A stretch of DNA of 64,000 nt from Pseudomonas sp. RGM2987 (GCF_022952855.1 NZ_JALJDX010000200.1:1-64000); one strand, 5' to 3'; positions 43,201 to 51,611 are shown, counted from the stretch's first letter. Numbers and translations: made by a program. Notes: generated by a model from the sequence alone, not told the origin.

Positions 43201-45204
43201 CACGGTCCCCTTGATGTCCGGCCCGCTCTGGTCTGAAAACACCAGCGCACCGTCAATGGTGACCGCGTTGCCAATGGTGCCAGGTTGCAAGCCGGCGGTT
43301 CCGCCCAGCAGCAGGCCATGGACGTGCACCCTGCGCCCACCTACCGGGGCACGTTTCGCGGCGCTGGGCGCTTGCAGGACTGCTTCCAGCCATCGTGCGA
43401 CCAGCTTTTGCGACGTGGGTGGGTAGGAAACCTCATCCATCACAGCGGTCTTGAACACCTCGTCGCCCTTGAGCAGCGCCTCGTAGCCTTTGAACTCCAG
43501 ACTGGCCCGGTAGGCCGCCTGCCAGGCAGCCTTGTATCGAGGCTGGTTCATTTGCTCGCGAAGCAGAATTTCGTAGCTGCCGCCGGCATCGATATTCGAC
43601 GCCATCCGCGCCAGTTCGCCGCCGTTCAACGTGATCAGAAAACCGCTCGCCGGGTGGCGCACGCGTTGTCCATGTCGATCCACCAGGTTGATCGCCAGCA
43701 CTTCGCGCATGGCGTTGGGGTACTGCGGCGGGCGCAGGTTATCGAGCATCAACTGGGTCAGGCTGCTGACCCGCGACTGTCTCGGGTTGGCTGCATCACC
43801 GAAGGAAAGCCGGATCATGGTTTGATCAGGATCCAGGTCCAGGCGCGGATGGATGGTTCGCTGCAAATACTGGCGGATCTTCTGGCGCGTGAACTGCACC
43901 AGCGTCGGAATATCGCTGCCCAGGGCATAGACCGCCTGGAATACCTGCCCTTCCAGACGGCGATAGCGGGCCTGCCCGGCAAACGTCGCCATTTTGTAGA
44001 AGCCGGGGCGACGATTCTCCACCAGGGTTTCCTGACGAGCGATCATGGGTCCGGCCAGTGACAACATGGGCAAACCCAAGGCGTCTTCGGCTCGTTGAGC
44101 AAACACCCGCACGGCGACCGTTTCGTTGCCCGGCGCATTCAGGGCCGTGTCCAGGGCGGCGCTTTGCCTCTGCAACAGGTCCGCCGCCGCGACTTCAAAG
44201 ACATGTCCGGACAGTTCCACGCAGATATCCAGGATCGTGCGTTCCTGGCCCTGAACGCTGGGCCGCACGTGATCGACCAGGTTGTGGAATGAATCAAATC
44301 GCTGCAGCCCGTATTCCAGGGAATACAGGAACAGCGACGGCCTGTCGGTGAATTTGATCACCATCGCAGCCGGCCATGCCTGCTGCGCTGCCGTACCCAT
44401 GTCGAGCATGACTGCATAGACGTGGGGGACGGGCGCCCGCAACAAACGGCTGCGATCCGCCTGGGAAGGATGGGTGGTGATGATATCCAGCAGGCGGTCT
44501 TCCTCGCTTTGCTGGATTCGCTCGCTCTGGGAAAGCTGGGCGGCAGGATCCCGATCGACTTTGTAGAGCTGGAAAAGGTGCGCGAAGCGTCGGGAAAACA
44601 ACTGCGCGAGGGCGGCTTCTGTCGAAAGCGGTATGTTCAGCCCAAGCACATCGCCCCCGTTCTCCTTGTGACGGAAAAGCGCCAGCTCGTTACGAAACTG
44701 GCGCTTCACCTGCTCATTCGTCGTGGGCTGGGGGATGTGAAACACCGACTCCATGGCCCGTAGCGTCTGTTTGTCCAATGGGTCGGCGAAGACGCTGTCG
44801 GCTTCGTCCAGCGAATCCGGAAGGGTGAAAAAACCGACGCCGGTGTTGGCGAAGACGGGCGCCGTATCGCTGAGCAAGCTGCTGTGCATGACGCTGGTAA
44901 ACGTCTCTGACGATGTCAGGGAGCGTGCTCCCGCCGGGTCTGTGGTGAAGTGATTCACGAAACAGTCGTCCGGATCGATAGCGTCAGGCAGTGAAGGATG
45001 GAGTTTTTTGCCGGGAAACTGTGCCTTGAGCGCGCTGACCAGCAGGTTGCCTGTCACCCTGTCGAAGGTGGGAAGCGCTGCGAACAAACGGGTCAGCTGG
45101 ATCTGGTTGGTGTCCAGCTGTTCCAGCAACCTGACTTGCGCCTGGGCCTGGGCACTGAGCGGTTCGCCCTGGGGGGCCAGCGAGCCGGCGGTGAAGTTAG
45201 ACAT
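40270..45204 (-). CDS. giant toxin-like protein with permuted OTU-type cysteine protease domain
   Basis: The protein has 1644 residues and no signal peptide. The first ~650 residues resemble the dermonecrotic/DUF6543 layout of the other giant gene (VYAVMLDMGTAAQQAWPAAM, LFLYSLEYGLQRFDS). A hydrophobic stretch near residue 765-800 (MMMVVEIVMDLAGLLLIPGF) may enter membranes. Near residue 1060-1180 lies an OTU-like domain: VVLVRTGENHYTLML with His1076, and PADGNCFFNAVARGL with Asp1092 and Cys1095. In ordinary OTU proteases the DGNC motif comes first and the HY strand last; here the order is reversed, which suggests circular permutation. A bacterial deubiquitinase-type effector acting on eukaryotic hosts is inferred. 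It lacks a good ribosome binding site. Confidence 0.72.
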   Translation of the reverse strand: MSNFTAGSLAPQGEPLSAQAQAQVRLLEQLDTNQIQLTRLFAALPTFDRVTGNLLVSALKAQFPGKKLHPSLPDAIDPDDCFVNHFTTDPAGARSLTSSETFTSVMHSSLLSDTAPVFANTGVGFFTLPDSLDEADSVFADPLDKQTLRAMESVFHIPQPTTNEQVKRQFRNELALFRHKENGGDVLGLNIPLSTEAALAQLFSRRFAHLFQLYKVDRDPAAQLSQSERIQQSEEDRLLDIITTHPSQADRSRLLRAPVPHVYAVMLDMGTAAQQAWPAAMVIKFTDRPSLFLYSLEYGLQRFDSFHNLVDHVRPSVQGQERTILDICVELSGHVFEVAAADLLQRQSAALDTALNAPGNETVAVRVFAQRAEDALGLPMLSLAGPMIARQETLVENRRPGFYKMATFAGQARYRRLEGQVFQAVYALGSDIPTLVQFTRQKIRQYLQRTIHPRLDLDPDQTMIRLSFGDAANPRQSRVSSLTQLMLDNLRPPQYPNAMREVLAINLVDRHGQRVRHPASGFLITLNGGELARMASNIDAGGSYEILLREQMNQPRYKAAWQAAYRASLEFKGYEALLKGDEVFKTAVMDEVSYPPTSQKLVARWLEAVLQAPSAAKRAPVGGRRVHVHGLLLGGTAGLQPGTIGNAVTIDGALVFSDQSGPDIKGTVGVYFPDSPHGNDLHEFADLSDGVTALLQQEEWRTYFRSRISTLDQEEINRALGQHRGRPLIRGYLITDDVLETLHRAHVNFHSAYADHRSNSNRDIGLQTAARIMMMVVEIVMDLAGLLLIPGFQLLTRAIRTGLLVVKTGGVPRDLATLVFVHTVANTRKQAGFGGVSVNLRGQTSFRAITAQQNQAQASFGLPLEEALYRRYAVADTTLVQSLPADAQGFYRPVITDGATGSVTRPVFVRQPDGTVFRVHDNTPIRATEANIVDPVTGLNIRSSGVMRSTVARAPDGEWRAVGFGMGGGKRSRPGSPEPGPSAPKQPATSSLRAVSDLIRTPNQWDVEIMDLVPSIITRLPNWPQNRSLLIIDQRRGHQDWSVRFTPGQDETGYPMRSHPLRASTDVVLVRTGENHYTLMLDESNEVLFPADGNCFFNAVARGLNEGPVQRRFTMQRLRNEIADYIDQHPEMGHYLVAQPTAVQQALAYNAPALEHLLGESAVLDLTRIVYGSPNPQGLFQPVLNRLNLYAQDMARRYLNQAQGANLPPEMLRLIGSYLSPRTPVRLPLSSTPFYSLKDQALRVFFEDTLLGPVLNQEVTELLNNEYLMLSQDVLHIMLEYGVRARELTDHHPRNHLGYVEYDRAVHGNLTEEQLEESLNGALLVDHDDLSRMKKRYEHETGNAMDDPADLLDQFIYYDRAEDLVDLFTVVLGRYPILLRRANILLQSSVIASNLGGLLPLNVVSQWIRTPALSDARLQLIAEYAGSRYQEVATRGRIDIDWMRPFDDQNLRSLFNQRYPLLKFFTFLGGIRYIEDSDLSAIARLFSVPQPPSNSRMAILFDTPNIWGALRNMPGATLQSARGIWEDLIGPQFTDESIRFALGRADSLSSEAAFSQALIDSLVEEEALAHQLIMDAYVVTQRQAQHFLHNFQFTNQRADHSRLTLARYVNLNGEIPQWAWPYARPGVNDVTLAGFMERRKPSKS

Positions 45205-45208
45205 ATGA

Positions 45209-45240
45209 AGGGTCCGGTTCTATTGAAGAGTCCGGACCCT
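45209..45240 (-). promoter_or_regulatory. inverted repeat covering the start region of the OTU toxin gene
   Basis: AGGGTCCGG (45209-45217) and CCGGACCCT (45232-45240) form a perfect nine-base-pair inverted repeat. It ends four bases upstream of the ATG at 45204 on the minus strand. A hairpin here in the mRNA would cover the region where a ribosome binds. It could also be an operator. Confidence 0.5.
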
Positions 45241-45331
45241 ATCGCGCCGTTCGACCCGAAACGGCATACATATGTATGGAGGACGGCTGAACCGGGCGGC
45301 AAGCGTAAGCTGATATGACCTTTGCCCGTAG

Positions 45332-45426
45332 CCCCTGTGGGAGCGGGCTTGCTCGCGAAACGGCCGGCGCGGTCTGACAGAGATACCGCGTTATCGTTCT
45401 TCGCGAGCAAGCCCGCTCCCACAGGG
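45332..45426. repeat. REPIN (inverted REP pair, GTGGGAGC type)
   Basis: CCTGTGGGAGCGGGCTTGCT is mirrored by AGCAAGCCCGCTCCCACAGG. It lies between the OTU toxin gene start and the homocysteine S-methyltransferase stop. Confidence 0.9.
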
Positions 45427-45443
45427 AATAATGGTGCAAGGGC

Positions 45444-46343
45444 TCAGGCCAGTTCCTGGGCCAGTACCGCAATATGTTCCGGCCCGATCCCGCAGCAGCC
45501 GCCCAGATGGCTGGCCCCGCGCTTGCGCCAGTCGGCTGCCCACTGGAGGTACCCCGGCGGATCGAGGTCTTCGCGCAGCGGGTCGAGGCCGTCATTGGCG
45601 GTCGCTTCCTTCGGCTGCGGCGGGAACGCATTGGCGTAGGCACCGATATGGATCGTCGCGCCCAGGCGCTGGAAGGTATCGCGTGCGGCATCGATTGCCG
45701 CACCGATCACTTCCGGCTGGCTGCAGTTGAACAGCAGCACCTCGACGCCTAATTCGGCCGCAACCGCCGCGGCGTCCGCCACCGGCTCGCCGGAACGCAG
45801 GCGCGGCACTTCGTCGGTGTCTTCATCTTTCAGGGTGAACGACAGCCAGAACGGCTTGCCATCCTTGGGCAGGCCGGCGTGGATCGCCCGGGCTTCGACC
45901 GTGGAGCTCTGGGTTTCGGCCAGCCACAGGTCGACATGGGGCGCGAGGCCGGTGACCAGCGGCGCGAGCAGCTCACTGGCGCGGGACGCGTCGAACAGGT
46001 CGGGGCGATAAGAGCCGAACAACGGCGGCAGCGACCCGGCAACCCGTACCGCCTTGTCCGAAGCCTGCACTGCCCGCCGCGCCAGTTCGCCGGCCAGCGC
46101 GGCCAACGCCTGGCCTTCTTCGGCAAAACGCGCCTCGCCAATGTGAAACGGCACCACCGCGTAGCTGTTGCTCGTGATCACGCTGGCACCACTGGCGATG
46201 TAGGCCGCGTGCACGGCCTCCACCGCCTGGGGTGCTTCACTCAGCGCCAGCGCCGACCATTCGGGTTGGCGGAACGGTGCGCCGCGGCGTTGCAGTTCGC
46301 GGCCCATGCCGCCATCGAGAATGACTGTCGTTGCTGAGGCCAT
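45444..46343 (-). CDS. homocysteine S-methyltransferase family protein
   Basis: The protein has 299 residues. It begins with VILDGGMGRELQRRG, the family's N-terminal glycine-rich strand. The three zinc-binding cysteines are present as LFNCSQPE and SHLGGCCGIGPEHI. It transfers a methyl group, usually from S-methylmethionine, to homocysteine to make methionine. Three in-frame ATGs are possible (46379, 46358, 46343). I chose the last because GAGTG lies eight bases before it and the conserved domain starts right after. It is divergent from an amino-acid ABC transporter pair, which may bring in S-methylmethionine or a related substrate; that link is inference. Confidence 0.88.
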   Translation of the reverse strand: MASATTVILDGGMGRELQRRGAPFRQPEWSALALSEAPQAVEAVHAAYIASGASVITSNSYAVVPFHIGEARFAEEGQALAALAGELARRAVQASDKAVRVAGSLPPLFGSYRPDLFDASRASELLAPLVTGLAPHVDLWLAETQSSTVEARAIHAGLPKDGKPFWLSFTLKDEDTDEVPRLRSGEPVADAAAVAAELGVEVLLFNCSQPEVIGAAIDAARDTFQRLGATIHIGAYANAFPPQPKEATANDGLDPLREDLDPPGYLQWAADWRKRGASHLGGCCGIGPEHIAVLAQELA

Positions 46344-46457
46344 ATGCGATTCACTCATAAGCTTATGAAAAATACTCACTACCGGAGTTGTTCTTATAAC
46401 TATTTAATACGCACCAATTGGTTTACTACAACTTATTTCTAAAGCAAGGGCCCTCAC

Positions 46458-47279
46458 GTGAAACGACAACCATTGCTGGCCCTGGGCCTGACCTTGCTGG
46501 CTGCCTCGACGCAGGCGCTCGCCGGCGCGACGCTGGATCGCATCGAACAGAAAAAAGAGCTGGTCGGCGTGCTGATGGAAAGCTATCCACCCTTCTCGTT
46601 CCTGAACGATCAGAACCAGCTCGACGGTTTCGACGTCGATGTCGCCAAAGCCGTGGCCCAGAAGCTGGGGGTCAAGCTGCGCCTGGAAACGCCATCCTGG
46701 GACGTGATCGCAGCCGGGCACTGGAGCGGGCGCTACGACATTTGCATCTGCTCGATGACGCCGAGCAAGGCCCGCGCCGAAGTGTTCGATTTCCCGGTGC
46801 AGTACTACGCCTCGCCGGCGGTGATCGTGGTCAACGCCAAGGACAATAGCATCCACGGCGCCAAGGACCTGAGCGGCAAGAAAGTCGGCCTCACCAGCGC
46901 CTCCAGCTACGAGAGCTACCTGAACAAGAACCTGGTGATAGAAGGCGCCGAAGACACCCGCTTGAGCTACCCCTTCGACAACGTACAGATCGCCCCCTAC
47001 GACACCGACAACGTGGCGTTCCAGGACCTGGGCCTGGGCGCCGGGGTGCGCCTGGATGCCGTGCTGACCAACCTCGTCACCGCCCAGCCACGCCTGACCG
47101 AAGACAAGCGCTTCAAACTGGCCGGCGAACCGCTGTACGCCGAACCGAACTCGGTGGCCATCGAAAAAGGCGACGCGCAATGGGATGCCAAGGTTCGTGA
47201 CGTGTTTGCCCAGTTGAAACAGGACGGCACCTTGAGCAAACTCTCGCAGAAATGGATCGGCGCCGACATCACTCAATGA
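46458..47279 (+). CDS. amino-acid ABC transporter periplasmic binding protein (family 3)
   Basis: The protein has 273 residues with a Sec signal (MKRQPLLALGLTLLAASTQA, cleavage near ALA-GA). The mature part begins LDRIEQKKELVGVLMESYPP and continues FSFLNDQNQLDGFDVDVAKA, the family-3 solute-binding signature. The start is a GTG with AAGGG upstream. It should deliver a polar or sulfur-containing amino acid to the permease encoded next. The stop overlaps the permease start by four bases (ATGA). Confidence 0.92.
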   Translation: MKRQPLLALGLTLLAASTQALAGATLDRIEQKKELVGVLMESYPPFSFLNDQNQLDGFDVDVAKAVAQKLGVKLRLETPSWDVIAAGHWSGRYDICICSMTPSKARAEVFDFPVQYYASPAVIVVNAKDNSIHGAKDLSGKKVGLTSASSYESYLNKNLVIEGAEDTRLSYPFDNVQIAPYDTDNVAFQDLGLGAGVRLDAVLTNLVTAQPRLTEDKRFKLAGEPLYAEPNSVAIEKGDAQWDAKVRDVFAQLKQDGTLSKLSQKWIGADITQ

Positions 47280-48112
47280 CCTCTTTTCCGCCCCCTGCCC
47301 AGCCACCGCAACCGGTGGCTGAGTCGCGCCTGCAAAAAATCTTCGGCTTTCGCACCCGGCTGTACCTGACCTGGGCGGCGATGTTGGTGCTGTTCGCGGG
47401 TTTCTTCCTGAGCTTCGACCTGAAGTTCTCGATCATCCTCGACAAACTGCCGAACCTGGTCGGCCTGCACCTGGCGCCCAACGGTTTTCTGCAAGGGGCG
47501 GCGCTGACGTTGTTCCTGTGTATGTGCTCCATCGTCGCCTCGTCACTGCTGGGCTTCATCACCGCCCTGGCGCGGCTGTCCAAGAGTGCGGTGGCGTTCG
47601 GCATTGCCAGTTTCTACGCCTCGTTCTTTCGCGGTACGCCGCTGCTGATCCAGATCCTGCTGATCTACCTGGGCCTGCCGCAACTGGGCGTCGTGCCGGG
47701 GGCGATCACCGCCGGGATCATCGCCCTCTCGCTGAACTACGGCGCCTACCTGAGCGAAATCTTCCGCGCCGGCATCCTCGGCGTCCCCCACGGCCAACGC
47801 GAAGCCTCCCTCGCCCTGGGCCTGAAGGAAACCGTGATCTTCTGGCGCGTCACCCTGCCCCAGGCCATGCGCACCATCATCCCGCCGACCACCAACCAAT
47901 TCATCTCCATGCTCAAGGACTCGTCCCTGATCTCGGTGATGGGTGTGTGGGAAGTGATGTTCCTGGCGCAGTCTTATGGGCGCTCCAGCTATCGCTACAT
48001 CGAAATGCTGACGACCGCCGCGATCATCTACTGGTTGATGTCCATTGCGCTGGAGCTGATCCAGGCGCGGATGGAGCGGCATTATGGGAAGGCGTATCTG
48101 AAGCGCAATTGA
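47276..48112 (+). CDS. amino-acid ABC transporter permease (HisM/GlnP-like)
   Basis: The protein has 278 residues and about five or six transmembrane helices. The EAA loop that contacts the ATPase is seen as GAYLSEIFRAGILGVPHGQR followed by EASLALGL. It forms the inner-membrane channel for the amino acid bound by the upstream protein. I chose ATG 47276, which overlaps the upstream stop, rather than 47252. No ATP-binding gene follows: the next gene is the restriction endonuclease on the opposite strand, so the ATPase must be shared from another locus. Confidence 0.92.
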   Translation: MTSFPPPAQPPQPVAESRLQKIFGFRTRLYLTWAAMLVLFAGFFLSFDLKFSIILDKLPNLVGLHLAPNGFLQGAALTLFLCMCSIVASSLLGFITALARLSKSAVAFGIASFYASFFRGTPLLIQILLIYLGLPQLGVVPGAITAGIIALSLNYGAYLSEIFRAGILGVPHGQREASLALGLKETVIFWRVTLPQAMRTIIPPTTNQFISMLKDSSLISVMGVWEVMFLAQSYGRSSYRYIEMLTTAAIIYWLMSIALELIQARMERHYGKAYLKRN

Positions 48113-48171
48113 CGTGAGTACAAGACAGCAGCGATCAAAGGATGAATATCAACTCACCCTTCGGATAGGGA

Positions 48172-49266
48172 CTAGGGAATCAACGGGTCTTTCGCCTCAA
48201 TAAATACGTTGAGGCTTGCGAGCCGACTCACGCCATTCTGAAGAAGCACCAAGTTATCCGGCTCAGACATAAACCAAGCAAAAGTCCCCCAAGCCAACCC
48301 CGTGATGGTTTTCTTGAATCCGGCTGCTTCCCTGTCCGCGTAAGCCGTTACAAAAGCGACTTGTGAGCGACTGAAGCCACCTTTGTCTGTTATCGCGTAC
48401 AACGCCTCTTGCCTGCGAGGGGTAATCGCTCCGTCGGTAGCAACTACCTCGACAAAGACGATCAATGGTTCAATCGGGCCAAGATCTACCAGAATCAGGT
48501 CAGGAAGATTTTTCTGCGCTTCAATGTCCAGTCCAATAACCGAAGCCAGCTGAAGATCGGGATGAGCAACCTTGTTACCTGATTCACTCAGCCAGATGAC
48601 TCCTGGCTGTTCCAAGAACTTGGCAGCAAAAACCTCCACAACTGCCTTCGATATGTCTGAGCTAGGCCCCGAAACGAGCCGACGGGTGTCCCCATTAGGG
48701 AAAGACACTAAAACACCCTCTCTTCCTGCCGTACCTGCTCGCATGAGGGACACACGAGCTCTCGCACTGCGCGACAGATGTTTTTCCTGCCATTCCAAGA
48801 TGGCAGCGGACAAGTCCTCACCTGCTAGGTCAGGGTCGAAAAGAGCCGCAAGGTCCGCTTTAAGTGCATAACGGGGCAGCCCCGATGTCGTAGGTACATC
48901 AGGCCGTTCAAGCACAGCCCCCACCACTAACAAACCTTCTCTCAAGGTTTCGTCGCGAATAGGTTCACGGGTATTGTCTGCGTACCAACGAACGCCTGGG
49001 ACCTGAAAGGCCTTTTTCCGCAAGTTGCTCCGGTAACTTAAGCGAGCGTTTTGACAGCAATCTTCAGCCTGTGTATCTGTCATTCGATACACATGCACCG
49101 GCCCAAGCCAAACATCCGCACCCTCGACTGCACCGATATAGAGCATCGCAAAAACTGTGCTCGCCGCCAGCTCGCGTGTGCAATAGGAACGGTTGGGCGT
49201 TCCCTCTGGAAAAATCAGAGGCAGCCTTTCGGATATCAGCAATCGCGAGACGTAAGGTGGTAGCAC
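48172..49266 (-). CDS. type II restriction endonuclease, BsuBI/PstI family
   Basis: The protein has 364 residues. The N-terminal DNA-recognition domain includes ERLPLIFPEGTPNRSYCTRE and VFAMLYIGAVEG. The C-terminal catalytic domain has IWLSESGNKV, LPDLILVDLG and FVEVVATDGAITPRRQEAL, a D-(x)n-E-type metal site as in PstI/BsuBI enzymes, which cut CTGCAG. The start is not obvious: ATG 49332 would overlap the methyltransferase gene by 56 bp. I prefer GTG 49266, with AAGGAAG overlapping the methyltransferase stop and well placed. It cleaves unmodified invading DNA; the upstream gene protects the host. Confidence 0.88.
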   Translation of the reverse strand: MLPPYVSRLLISERLPLIFPEGTPNRSYCTRELAASTVFAMLYIGAVEGADVWLGPVHVYRMTDTQAEDCCQNARLSYRSNLRKKAFQVPGVRWYADNTREPIRDETLREGLLVVGAVLERPDVPTTSGLPRYALKADLAALFDPDLAGEDLSAAILEWQEKHLSRSARARVSLMRAGTAGREGVLVSFPNGDTRRLVSGPSSDISKAVVEVFAAKFLEQPGVIWLSESGNKVAHPDLQLASVIGLDIEAQKNLPDLILVDLGPIEPLIVFVEVVATDGAITPRRQEALYAITDKGGFSRSQVAFVTAYADREAAGFKKTITGLAWGTFAWFMSEPDNLVLLQNGVSRLASLNVFIEAKDPLIP

Positions 49267-49276
49267 TATTTCTTCC

Positions 49277-51052
49277 TTAGAAAAGTTTGGAGCATGCAAC
49301 TTCGATGGCCTCTTTTGAAGCACCAGCGTCAACCAGCCTCGCCAGTTCCTTCAAGGCTGACGGATTGGGCAAAGGCAAAGACTCCAGCTCATAGGCTGAA
49401 ACCGCCACAGACCCACTGACGCACCGAAACGCACGGTCAGCAGCTCCGCTGTTCAGAAATGCGGCTAGCACAGCAGTACTGACTTTGGGAGCGTCTGTGA
49501 TGGGCTTGACCATATTGATATGATTTTCTATAACCACTCCGCCATGTGACTGAAGGAAATCTATCGGTAAAGCGGTCGCAATAAGACGACGGCTCTGCTC
49601 CTTGGCAGTGGTGCGCTGTAACAGCACACAAGGCTCAGTGGTCACCAGCCATTGGTCAGCGGGAGCCAGTTCGAAGTACGGAGCGTGGTTCTTTTTCTCT
49701 GCTCGAAAAACGAACTCACCATCAGCTGTAATTGCTTCAGCCCAAATAAGCGGCAGCCGACTGCTACCCTTTTGGTAAACCAATTGCGATTTATGGCGGT
49801 TCCAGACCAATGGCCCCGTACTCACTCGATAACCCCAATCGACAAGCCGATGAGGCATCTCGACAAGCTTTGCCACAAGTGAGGTTTGGCTGGGGTTGCG
49901 AGGCAGCAGCCAAGGCAGAGTGATGTCCTTCGGCAAAAAAATCGAGCCGGTTTCCCTAATCTCGGTCACACCCTCAGCAGATATTATTTCAGACACTGCT
50001 ACGGGTACGGCTTTGCCAGTTTTTCGGTACGTGGTGAGCGCCATTTCTTGTAGAACATCATCGAAAACGCCTTTACGGGCGGCGACAAAATCAAGAGAAA
50101 TCGGAGGGGCCTCCTGGCCTATCAAAGCACGAAGATTTTTGAAGTATCCCCCTGCCAAGAAAGATGTAGGGGTAACGAAAGCAATCACCCCTCCTGGTTT
50201 GGTTTGGCGAATGGCAAAATCAGTAAACAGGCCATAAAGATTGGCATGGCCATATAGAGAGCGCTTGTATAGCTCTCGTGTTGCGGCATCCAGCTTTGCT
50301 TTGCCATATGGCGGATTACCGATGACCAAGTCGAACCCGTCTTTGGTCGGATGATTACGCAAGGAGTCACATACCGTAATCATGATGGGTAAGCGCAGAC
50401 CCGAAGTGCTGCTGATAGGTAACAACACTGCATCCAACGTCACTTGGCTGAGCCAAGCTCCAAAGGCATCTATTTCAAAACCATGTAGCCGGTTACCGAT
50501 ACTTTGCAGCAACAGCTTGGGGCTGCACTGAGCAAGCTCCTTCATAATCCGTTGTGCGATAGGCGCAAGGAACGCACCACCGCCACACGCCGGATCCAGC
50601 ACACGACACGTTGCCCAATCGACATTAGCTGAAGTGGCTTGATCAATAAGCCGCGCAGTGAGGGCGGGAGGAGTATAGAAAATACCGAACTCTCCCCGAT
50701 GCTCCGCGGGCAGCATACTGGTATAGGTAAGCCCTATCTGATAAGCGGCCGTTTCAGCATCGAATTTTGCGGCTTCCAAACCAATCTGCTCAGCCAGCAG
50801 GTTGGCAGTGTCGGAAAGCGTTGAGGTTTCAAATTCAGCAAGAGGTAACCGAAGCTCTTGAGGCGCGATTTTGAGCTCGTTGAGGCCGCGCCACCAGGCT
50901 TCAATCAGCCGAACGCCAAACGCTCTTGCAAACGCCAGCTGGCACGCCGCGGGGATTTCAGTAGCCATTGCACGAGCTGCGGCCCGAGCGGTAGTCAATG
51001 ACTGGACAGGTGCCTTCGAAAAGAATGGTACGTCCAGCTCAGCGAATGTCAT
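49277..51052 (-). CDS. N6-adenine DNA methyltransferase (partner of the PstI-like nuclease)
   Basis: The protein has 591 residues. The S-adenosylmethionine-binding motif is VLDPACGGGAFLAPIAQR. The catalytic motif IV is DLVIGNPPYGKAKL (NPPY, adenine-N6 type). A C-terminal target-recognition region follows. This domain order fits gamma-class methyltransferases of BsuBI/PstI systems, so CTGCAG is the likely site. The ATG at 51052 has AAGAGG upstream; ATG 51070 is also possible. It comes before the nuclease gene, so the modification is made first. The pair is lower in GC than the surrounding genes, as expected for an acquired system. Confidence 0.9.
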   Translation of the reverse strand: MTFAELDVPFFSKAPVQSLTTARAAARAMATEIPAACQLAFARAFGVRLIEAWWRGLNELKIAPQELRLPLAEFETSTLSDTANLLAEQIGLEAAKFDAETAAYQIGLTYTSMLPAEHRGEFGIFYTPPALTARLIDQATSANVDWATCRVLDPACGGGAFLAPIAQRIMKELAQCSPKLLLQSIGNRLHGFEIDAFGAWLSQVTLDAVLLPISSTSGLRLPIMITVCDSLRNHPTKDGFDLVIGNPPYGKAKLDAATRELYKRSLYGHANLYGLFTDFAIRQTKPGGVIAFVTPTSFLAGGYFKNLRALIGQEAPPISLDFVAARKGVFDDVLQEMALTTYRKTGKAVPVAVSEIISAEGVTEIRETGSIFLPKDITLPWLLPRNPSQTSLVAKLVEMPHRLVDWGYRVSTGPLVWNRHKSQLVYQKGSSRLPLIWAEAITADGEFVFRAEKKNHAPYFELAPADQWLVTTEPCVLLQRTTAKEQSRRLIATALPIDFLQSHGGVVIENHINMVKPITDAPKVSTAVLAAFLNSGAADRAFRCVSGSVAVSAYELESLPLPNPSALKELARLVDAGASKEAIEVACSKLF

Positions 51053-51223
51053 TTGCGCCTCTTTTGCCATACAGCCCCCAAAAGCGGGTCGCGATTCTAC
51101 CTTGCTTTGAAGGTCTGCACGTCCCGCCTATCGCCGTTACGCGATGTTGCGTGAAAAAAAGGTGGTCCACAATTGGTAACTGACGTGGCAGAACCACTGC
51201 CAACCAGTTTGACGCCAGCAATG

Positions 51224-51239
51224 CTGTATGAATATACAG
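51224..51239. promoter_or_regulatory. LexA-type SOS box
   Basis: CTGTATGAATATACAG matches the Pseudomonas LexA consensus CTGTATATAYATACAG at 14 of 16 bases, including both CTGT and ACAG ends. It lies 172 bp upstream of the methyltransferase start (minus strand) and 12 bp before a tiny eight-codon plus-strand frame. Which gene it controls is unclear. Confidence 0.6.
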
Positions 51240-51267
51240 CTTTACTGACGCCATGCCAGTCCTCCGG

Positions 51268-51591
51268 CTAGACGGTTAAATCCATAGGCTCCGAGGACGA
51301 ATCGCTATTGGAAGATACGGTGAGATCGCCCCGTCCCTCGATGCCCCACCCCAGCACTTCCAATGCATCGCAGCCGTCCTGCAGTAGTAAGTGAGCCGCA
51401 TTGGCGAAGTGCTCAAGGTCATAACCTTCAGCGTTTTTCGTACATAGGCAGGAAACACTGTTGAGTAGATCCCGAGCAGCTCTGATTCGGTGTACAGCTG
51501 TTTCGAGAAGATCGGAGGCGCCAGCTTCTGAGTCGATGAACAGTGTGGCGCCTGTGCTGGTATTTGCCTGAAGGGGGTGATATTTGACCAT
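51268..51591 (-). CDS. small DUF3077/DUF6124-like protein
   Basis: The protein has 107 residues and is cytosolic. After a short variable start, residues ~15-80 (ATLFIDSEAGASDLLETAVH, then RIRAARDLLNSV) follow the same pattern as the second half of the DUF6124 protein at 6490-6849: LF-x-V/I, L-L, A-A-R-x-L and a further helix with LLQDGCDALE. I assign it to the same loose family with moderate confidence. Function is unknown. AAGAGAG lies about ten bases before ATG 51591. Upstream is copy 2 of the structured leader, which strengthens the link to the DUF6124 gene. Confidence 0.65.
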   Translation of the reverse strand: MVKYHPLQANTSTGATLFIDSEAGASDLLETAVHRIRAARDLLNSVSCLCTKNAEGYDLEHFANAAHLLLQDGCDALEVLGWGIEGRGDLTVSSNSDSSSEPMDLTV

Positions 51592-51611
51592 CGGGATTGC
51601 TCTCTTGAGTT

